Positions 58,707 through 64,000 of a DNA stretch of 64,000 nt are shown here, piece by piece. The translations under genes were made by a program, and so were the position numbers. The DNA is from Luteimonas sp. 9C. Its GTDB lineage: Bacteria; Pseudomonadota; Gammaproteobacteria; Xanthomonadales; Xanthomonadaceae. The stretch lies in contig NZ_LR733312.1 of NCBI RefSeq assembly GCF_902506295.1, positions 1,812,095 to 1,876,094 on the forward strand, in the 5' to 3' direction. The notes below the pieces were generated by a model, which ran no database searches, had not been told where the DNA came from, and was given only the letters and a program-made list of their open reading frames with translations. Each line of letters starts with the position of its first letter. The first letter of the stretch is position 1.

Positions 58707-59821
58707 GCGTGCCGGGCCAGCGTGGACTGCACGAGATCGGCCAGCGTCGACGCGGCCTGCGGGCGACCGAGCGCGGCGGACGCACGCGCGGCCTCGGGCA
58801 ACACCGTTGGCGACACGAACGCATCGGACAGCAGCGTCGACAGACGTTCGGGCGTGAGGTCGGCTTCCGGCACGCACCAGCCGATGCCGGCCGCGGCCAG
58901 CGTATCGGCATTGCGGCGCTGCTCCTCGCGCGAGCCGCCTTGCGGAATCGGCACGAGGACGGCGGGCCGGCCGACCGTCAGCAGATCGGCAGCCGTGGTC
59001 GCGCCGGCGCGGGTGATCACCAGATGCGCATCGCGCAGGCGTGTGCCCATGTCGTCGAAGAACGGACGCACGGTCGCGTCGATACCGACTGCACGCAGCG
59101 TGCGCTCGATCTGGTCGCTCGCATCGCCCTTGTATTGCAGCGAGACCTGCAGGCGCTGGCGGATCGAATCCGGCAGCTGCAGCAGCGCCGGCGGCACGAC
59201 GTCGCCGAACACCCGCGCGCTCTGGCTGCCACCGACGACGAGCAGGCGCAGCGGTGCGGCCGCATCCAGCAGCGGATAGTCGCCACGCGCATCGAGGATC
59301 GCCTGACGCACCGGATTGCCGGTGTCGACGATGCGCGCGGCGTCGAAGCCGTCGAGACCCGCGGTGGCCGGGAACGAGGTCGCCACGCCGTCGGCGAAGC
59401 GCAGCAGCTTGCGGTTGGCCATGCTCAGCCGTGCGCCCTGCTCGTGCAGCAGCAGCGGCAGCGCACGGCTCTTGGCGGCCAGCGCTGGGGCAAAGCTCGG
59501 ATAGCCGCCGAAGCCGACCAGCAGGCGCACGTCGCGGCGGCGCATGTCGGCGCGGGCCTGCGCCGTCGCGCGCAGGATCGTCAGGCCGGCGGCCAGCTTG
59601 CCGGTCAGGCCGCCCTCGAGGCTGCGCGCCGGCAGCACCACGTGGTCCAGCCCGGCCAGCGCCTGCGTGTACGCGGCGCCGCGGCGCTCGGTGTAGATCA
59701 CCACCGGATGTCCGCGCCGTTGCAGCTCGCGCGCGAGCGCCTCGGCCGGGAACAGATGCCCGCCGGTCCCGCCGGCGGCGCAGGCGATGGTGGGAAGCGG
59801 TGCGGGGGACGCGTGCGACAT
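58703..59821 (-). CDS. MurG-family glycosyltransferase
   Basis: A 372-residue GT28 protein. The N-terminal glycine-rich loop reads CAAGGTGGHLFPAEALARE, then GFGGYPSFAPALAA and LLHEQGARLSMANR. The C-terminal domain has VVGGSQSARVFGD and VITRAGATTAADLLTVGRPAVLVPIPQ. These are the MurG signatures for UDP-GlcNAc transfer to lipid I. The usual H/K-rich D-QQ-NA loop is GGSREEQRRNADTL here. The gene is not in a division/cell-wall cluster and is coupled to an oxidoreductase, so it may be a second MurG-like enzyme. ATG 59821 is preferred to a TTG at 59827. Confidence 0.8.
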   Translation of the reverse strand: MSHASPAPLPTIACAAGGTGGHLFPAEALARELQRRGHPVVIYTERRGAAYTQALAGLDHVVLPARSLEGGLTGKLAAGLTILRATAQARADMRRRDVRLLVGFGGYPSFAPALAAKSRALPLLLHEQGARLSMANRKLLRFADGVATSFPATAGLDGFDAARIVDTGNPVRQAILDARGDYPLLDAAAPLRLLVVGGSQSARVFGDVVPPALLQLPDSIRQRLQVSLQYKGDASDQIERTLRAVGIDATVRPFFDDMGTRLRDAHLVITRAGATTAADLLTVGRPAVLVPIPQGGSREEQRRNADTLAAAGIGWCVPEADLTPERLSTLLSDAFVSPTVLPEAARASAALGRPQAASTLADLVQSTLARHA

Positions 59822-59895
59822 GGACAACCCGGGGAATCACGACAGCGCACGACTATAGCCAGTGCGCCCGACGCGTTCACGCCCGCGCGTCGCGC

Positions 59896-60621
59896 TCAGT
59901 CGTCCAGGGTGCGGGTCATGAAGGTGCTGAAGGGATCGTCGACGTAATCGCCGAACGGACCGCAGGGCTCGAAGCCGTGGCGGGCATACAGCGCATGCGC
60001 AGGCGCGAAAGCAGCCGCGGTGCCGGTCTCCAGGCTCAGCCGCCGCCAGCCCTGTGCGCGTGCGGTCGCCATCAGGTGCGCGAGCATCGTCGCGGCGACG
60101 CCCTGACGCAGGTGCGCGGCATCGGTACGCATCGACTTGAGTTCGCCATGCCGGTCGCCGAGATCCTTGAGCGCGCCACAGCCGGCGAGCGCGTCGCCGT
60201 GCCAGGCGCCCCAGAACGACACACCCGGCGCGCGCAGGCCGGACAGGTCCAACGCGTGGATACTTTCGGGCGGCGAATGCAGGGCCATCGCGGCGAGATG
60301 CGCCTGCAGCAGCGCGATGACGCGTGGATCATCGAGACCGCCGGCGCGGATCTCGAGCGTCGACGTGGGCGCCTGCAGCCAGGCCAGCTTGCGCGCACGC
60401 GGCTGGCGCTTGAGTTGCCACTCGGCGCGCGAGGCGCTGGCGCGATCGGGATAGCCGCGGCTGGCGAGAATGCGCACCGGTGGATTGCCGCGGGTGTACT
60501 TCGCACCACGGCCGGCCGCGTGCGCGGCAAACCGTGCATCGAGATCATTGGTGATGCCGGCGTACCAGCTGCCGTTGCGGCATTCGAGCAGGTACAGGTG
60601 CCAGGGCGACGGTGTGGTCAT
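59896..60621 (-). CDS. GIY-YIG endonuclease domain fused to a GNAT acetyltransferase
   Basis: A 241-residue two-domain protein. Residues about 7-80 form a UvrC/URI-type GIY-YIG domain ([44 protein letters not shown]) with both Tyr, the Arg and the Glu in place. Residues about 90-241 form a GNAT domain with the acetyl-CoA loop [14 protein letters not shown] and [15 protein letters not shown]. No stop, frameshift or internal start separates them: the junction reads [17 protein letters not shown] without Met. Each domain is common alone (YhbQ-like nuclease, small-molecule or protein acetyltransferase). The start at 60621 matches the GIY-YIG family. It lies 31 bases after the next oxidoreductase gene. 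Confidence 0.88.
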   Translation of the reverse strand: MTTPSPWHLYLLECRNGSWYAGITNDLDARFAAHAAGRGAKYTRGNPPVRILASRGYPDRASASRAEWQLKRQPRARKLAWLQAPTSTLEIRAGGLDDPRVIALLQAHLAAMALHSPPESIHALDLSGLRAPGVSFWGAWHGDALAGCGALKDLGDRHGELKSMRTDAAHLRQGVAATMLAHLMATARAQGWRRLSLETGTAAAFAPAHALYARHGFEPCGPFGDYVDDPFSTFMTRTLDD

Positions 60622-60652
60622 CGCGCCGATTATCCACACGCGCGCAGCGCTG

Positions 60653-61867
60653 TCAGCGGTCCAGTCGGTCGAAGGCAAACAGCGCCGCGAGGGGGTGCTT
60701 GCGCCGTTCGATCAGCGCGCGCAGCAGCCCGGCGCCCAGCATCGAATAGGTGATGCCGTTGCCGCCGTACGCCATCGCGAACTGCACGCGCGGTCCGGTG
60801 GCCGGATGCGGGCCGAAGAACGGCAGACCGTCCTTGGTTTCGGCGAAGGTGCCGGCCCAGGAGAAGGTCGGCGTCAGGTCGAGATCGGGTCGGATCTTGG
60901 CGATCTGTTTCATCAGCACGCGCGCCTTCTTCTCCACGCGCGCGTCGCGCCTTGCGGGCACGTCGACATCGTCATCCTCGCCGCCGATCAGCAGACGCCG
61001 GTCGCCGGTGGTGCGCATATAGAGATAGGGCCGCGCGGTTTCCCAGACCAGGGTGTGGGTGAGCGGGCCGAGCTGGGCCTCCGAGATCGGATCGGTGACG
61101 AAGGCATAGCTGCTGCGGTTGCGCGCGACCTGCTTGGGCAGCCAGTGCTGGCTGGCATAGCCGGCCGCGATCACGACGTGGCGGGCGCGGATGCGCGCAC
61201 CGTTGTCGGTCGTCGCGACCACATCGCGCGCGCGCGCATCGAGCCGGAGGATCGCGGTGCGGTCGAACACCTGCGCGCCGCGCTTGACCAGCCGCGCGAG
61301 CAGGCGCGACGCGAAACGGTAGGGATCGACCTGGGCGGCCTGCTTGCTGCGCAACGCGGCCGGCGCGTCGATCCGGTATTCCGCTTTCAGCGCTTCCGGT
61401 TCCAGATATTCGATGTCGAACCCGTGGCGGCGACGCGCCGCGTACTCCTCGCGCAGACTGGCGACATCGCGCTTGCGGCTGGCGTAGTACAGGCTGTCGG
61501 CGCGTTCGAAATCCACGTCGCGCAGGCCGCGCGCCACCTCGCCCAGCATGTCGATCGCGTCGCCGCAGGCGCGATACGCCAGCGCGGCATCGGCCTCGCC
61601 GTAGCGCTTGGCCAGATCCACCAGATGGGTGTCGATCTCGTACTGCAGCAGCGCCGTGCTGGCGGCCGTGCTGCCCCAGGCAATGTCGCGCTGCTCGACG
61701 ACGATCACCGAATGCCCGTGCGTGGCGAGTTCGTCGGCGATCAACGCGCCGGTGATGCCGCCGCCGACCACGAGCACGTCGCAGGAAGCATGCGCCTCGA
61801 GTCGCGGAAACGCATGCATCAGTCCGTTGCGGACGGCCCAGAAGGGATAACCGCTCTTGAGATCCAT
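60653..61867 (-). CDS. FAD-dependent oxidoreductase, DadA/glycine oxidase family
   Basis: A 404-residue flavoprotein of the DAO fold. FAD binding uses [20 protein letters not shown] (about 29-48) and [15 protein letters not shown]. The C-terminal [19 protein letters not shown] closes the FAD site. The middle holds the substrate domain ([31 protein letters not shown]). Relatives oxidise secondary or D-amino acids or gamma-glutamylated amines; the substrate here is not known. It is divergent from the next flavoprotein gene across 113 bases. Confidence 0.87.
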   Translation of the reverse strand: MDLKSGYPFWAVRNGLMHAFPRLEAHASCDVLVVGGGITGALIADELATHGHSVIVVEQRDIAWGSTAASTALLQYEIDTHLVDLAKRYGEADAALAYRACGDAIDMLGEVARGLRDVDFERADSLYYASRKRDVASLREEYAARRRHGFDIEYLEPEALKAEYRIDAPAALRSKQAAQVDPYRFASRLLARLVKRGAQVFDRTAILRLDARARDVVATTDNGARIRARHVVIAAGYASQHWLPKQVARNRSSYAFVTDPISEAQLGPLTHTLVWETARPYLYMRTTGDRRLLIGGEDDDVDVPARRDARVEKKARVLMKQIAKIRPDLDLTPTFSWAGTFAETKDGLPFFGPHPATGPRVQFAMAYGGNGITYSMLGAGLLRALIERRKHPLAALFAFDRLDR

Positions 61868-61980
61868 GCGCGTGCATCGGAGGGGAGGTGCGACAGCCTA
61901 GGCACGGGCGCGTGAATGCGCCGACGACGCGCCCGGCCGGCGCCCGCTAGACTGCGCGCCCCTGCTCCCCTGCGTCCACG

Positions 61981-63198
61981 ATGTCCGTCGTTCCTGCCCC
62001 CGCCTCCACCGCCCTGCCGTCCACCGACTGGGACGTCATCGTGCTCGGCGCGGGCGCCGCCGGCCTGATGGCGGCGATTGCGGCAGGCCAGCGTGGGCGT
62101 CGCGTGCTGGTGCTCGACCACGCGAACAAGGTCGGCAAGAAGATCCTGATGTCGGGCGGCGGCCACTGCAATTTCACCAATACCGGCACCACGCCGGCGC
62201 AGTACCTGTCGCACAACCCGCACTTCTGCAAGTCGGCGTTGGCGCGCTATACGCCGCAGGATTTCATCGAGCTGGTCGACCGCCACGGCATCGCCTGGCA
62301 CGAGAAGGAACTGGGCCAGCTGTTCTGCGACGGCTCCTCGAAGCAGATCGTGCAGCTGCTGCTCGACGAGGCCGACGCCGTCGGCGTGCAGGTGCGCACG
62401 CACTGCGCGGTGCAGCTGCCGCGACGCGTCGACGGCGGCTACGTGATCGACACCGCGGCCGGTCGACTGCGCTGCGCGTCGGTGATCGTCGCCACCGGCG
62501 GCCTGTCGATCCCGAGCATGGGCGCGACCGGCTTCGGCTACGACCTCGCGCGTGCCTTCGGCCACACGCTGGTGCCGACGCGCGCCGGTCTGGTGCCGCT
62601 GACGCTCAGCGGCAAGCACCAGGAACGGCTGGACGACCTGTCGGGCGTCGCGCTCGATGTCGAAGCCGGCTGCAACGGCGCGTTCTTCCGCAACCGCATG
62701 CTGGTCACGCACCGCGGCATCAGCGGACCGGCGATCCTGCAGATCTCGTCCTACTGGCAACCCGGCGACGATCTGCGCCTGGACCTGCTGCCCGGTCGCG
62801 ATGCGCTGGCGTGGCTGCAGACCCAGCAGGCCGAGCGTCCGGGCACCGAACTGAAGAACGTGCTGGCGGAACTGATGCCGCGCCGGTTCGCGCAACGCCT
62901 GTGCGAAATCTGGCTGCCGAACCGGCCGATGAAACAGTTCACCCCGCCGCAGCTGCAGGACACCGCCGCGCTGCTGCAGGCCTGGCCGCTGGTCGCCAGT
63001 GGCACCGAGGGCTACCGCACCGCCGAAGTCACATTGGGCGGCGTGGACACCGGCGGCGTATCGTCGCGGACGATGGAATCGCAGCACGCGCCAGGGCTGT
63101 ATTTCATCGGCGAGGTGCTCGACGTCACCGGCTGGCTCGGCGGCTACAACTTCCAGTGGGCCTGGGCGTCGGGCATGGCCGCGGGCAGCGCGGCGTAA
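61981..63198 (+). CDS. HI0933/YhiN-type NAD(P)/FAD-dependent oxidoreductase
   Basis: A 405-residue flavoprotein. It opens DVIVLGAGAAGLMAAIAAGQRGRRVLVLD and shows the family hallmark KVGKKILMSGGGHCNFTN (about 50-67), then TGGLSIPSMGATGFGYDLA, VTHRGISGPAILQIS and the C-terminal FIGEVLDVTGWLGGYNFQWAWASG. The family (HI0933, aminoacetone oxidase-like) has no settled physiological role. Length and motifs are normal. Confidence 0.9.
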   Translation: MSVVPAPASTALPSTDWDVIVLGAGAAGLMAAIAAGQRGRRVLVLDHANKVGKKILMSGGGHCNFTNTGTTPAQYLSHNPHFCKSALARYTPQDFIELVDRHGIAWHEKELGQLFCDGSSKQIVQLLLDEADAVGVQVRTHCAVQLPRRVDGGYVIDTAAGRLRCASVIVATGGLSIPSMGATGFGYDLARAFGHTLVPTRAGLVPLTLSGKHQERLDDLSGVALDVEAGCNGAFFRNRMLVTHRGISGPAILQISSYWQPGDDLRLDLLPGRDALAWLQTQQAERPGTELKNVLAELMPRRFAQRLCEIWLPNRPMKQFTPPQLQDTAALLQAWPLVASGTEGYRTAEVTLGGVDTGGVSSRTMESQHAPGLYFIGEVLDVTGWLGGYNFQWAWASGMAAGSAA

Positions 63199-63206
63199 GG
63201 AATGTC

Positions 63207-63230
63207 GTAGGAGCGCGCTCGCGCGCCTGC
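63207..63230. repeat. GTAG-headed REP-like hairpin
   Basis: gtaggagcgcgctcgcgcgc sits in the 37-base gap between the two convergent genes. A GTAG head followed by a GC-rich stem-loop (gcgcg/cgcgc) is the form of REP elements known from Stenotrophomonas and related genomes. It may end transcription from both sides. Confidence 0.55.
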
Positions 63231-63235
63231 ATGGA

Positions 63236-64000
63236 TCAGGCCGCCTGCGCGTCGGCGCGCGCACGGCGCGTCCGCACCGCATCGGCCAGACGATCGAGCG
63301 TGCGCACCGTCGTCTCCCAGTCGATGCAGCCGTCGGTGATGCTCTGGCCGTAGACCAGCGGCGTGCCCGGCACCAGCGCCTGCTTGCCCGCCACGAGATG
63401 GCTCTCGATCATCGCGCCGACGATGCGGCGCTCGCCGCCTTCGAGCTGGCGCGCGATGTCGGCGATCACCTTCGGCTGGTTGTCGGGATTCTTGCTGCTG
63501 TTGGCGTGGCTGGCGTCGATCATCAGCGCCGCGCGCTGGCCCTGCGCCTGCAGCACGCCGGACGCCGCCTCGACATGCGCCGCATCGAAGTTCGGCGCCG
63601 CCCCGCCGCGCAGGATCACGTGGCCATCCGGGTTGCCGGCGGTCGATGCCACCGCGCAGCGCCCGTCCTTGCCGACGGCGAGGAAATGATGCGGATGCGA
63701 GGCCGCGCCGACCGCATCCACCGCGATGCGCACGTCGCCGCCGGTGCCGTTCTTGAAGCCGACCGGACACGACAGGCCCGACGCCATCTCGCGATGCACC
63801 TGGCTCTCCGTCGTGCGCGCACCGATCGCGCCCCAGGCGACCAGATCGGCGAGGTACTGCGGGCTGATGATGTCGAGGAATTCCACGCCCGCCGGCAGAC
63901 CCAGCGCGTTGATCTCACGCAGCAGGCCGCGCGCCAGGCGCAGGCCCTTGTCGATGTGGAAACTGCCGTCTAGATCGGGATCGTTGATCAGGCCCTTCCA
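63236..64000 (-). CDS. aroG: 3-deoxy-7-phosphoheptulonate synthase, class I (C-terminal part)
   Basis: The frame runs off the right edge. At the edge it reads WKGLINDPDLDGSFHIDKGL and goes on through GVEFLDIISPQYLADLVAWGAIGARTTESQVHRE, CPVGFKNGTGGDVRIAVDA, MIDASHANSSKNPDNQ and SITDGCIDWETT. These are the AroG/F/H-type DAHP synthase that opens the shikimate pathway from PEP and erythrose 4-phosphate. About 254 residues of about 350 are present; the N-terminus with the feedback site is outside. Confidence 0.95.
   Translation of the reverse strand, partial: WKGLINDPDLDGSFHIDKGLRLARGLLREINALGLPAGVEFLDIISPQYLADLVAWGAIGARTTESQVHREMASGLSCPVGFKNGTGGDVRIAVDAVGAASHPHHFLAVGKDGRCAVASTAGNPDGHVILRGGAAPNFDAAHVEAASGVLQAQGQRAALMIDASHANSSKNPDNQPKVIADIARQLEGGERRIVGAMIESHLVAGKQALVPGTPLVYGQSITDGCIDWETTVRTLDRLADAVRTRRARADAQAA

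Noticed and set aside
59896..60350. GNAT part as a separate gene downstream of a short GIY-YIG gene
   Set aside because: No in-frame ATG, GTG or TTG with a ribosome-binding site near the domain start, and the frame is continuous from the GIY-YIG domain.

Overview
The window comes from a high-GC gammaproteobacterium of the Xanthomonadaceae (Lysobacteraceae) type, close to Luteimonas or Lysobacter. The evidence is a type II secretion operon in the Xanthomonas xps order (E-F-G-H-I-J-K-L-M-N-D), a giant Hep_Hag/YadA adhesin, the xerD/dsbC, lptG-lptF and pepA-holC-valS neighbourhood, and short palindromic intergenic repeats. The genus is an inference. No phage, IS element, CRISPR array, tRNA or rRNA was seen. 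Most genes are core housekeeping genes, tightly packed and often overlapping by ATGA.

Layout. 1-4.2 kb: partial glyA, then ettA, map and pyrF. 4.2-19.5 kb (minus strand): a run of about 16 genes that reads DUF2242 lipoprotein, xpsE, an unrecognised lipoprotein, xpsF-N, xpsD, two GT2-type glycosyltransferases, pncB. 19.6-23.8 kb: a small hypothetical gene, then a plus-strand cluster of a membrane acyltransferase and two coupled class A beta-lactamase-fold serine hydrolases. 23.9-36 kb (minus): a secreted S8 protease and a 3216-residue trimeric autotransporter adhesin, the latter behind a structured leader that contains a strong intrinsic terminator. 36.2-42.5 kb (minus): purL, lipoprotein-type dsbC, xerD. 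42.6-52.9 kb: an RDD protein, lptG-lptF (minus), then pepA, holC, valS, ndh and zupT (plus). 53-61.9 kb (minus): rpoH, glnE, a phytoene-dehydrogenase-like oxidoreductase coupled to a MurG-like glycosyltransferase, a GIY-YIG/GNAT fusion, and a DadA-type oxidoreductase. 62-64 kb: an HI0933-type flavoprotein and partial aroG.

How the genes work together. The cell-surface theme is strong: the T2SS would export proteins such as the neighbouring S8 protease, the adhesin covers the surface, LptFG exports LPS, and DsbC handles disulfides of exported proteins. The most striking regulatory signal is a perfect 9-N9-9 inverted repeat just upstream of rpoH that matches the HrcA operator CIRCE at 16 of 18 positions, which suggests HrcA control of sigma-32. 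Other points of interest are the lipoprotein gene inside the T2SS operon, the GIY-YIG/GNAT fusion, the MurG-like/desaturase pair, the acyltransferase-hydrolase cluster, and a bulged palindrome found directly after the stop codons of both xerD and lptG.
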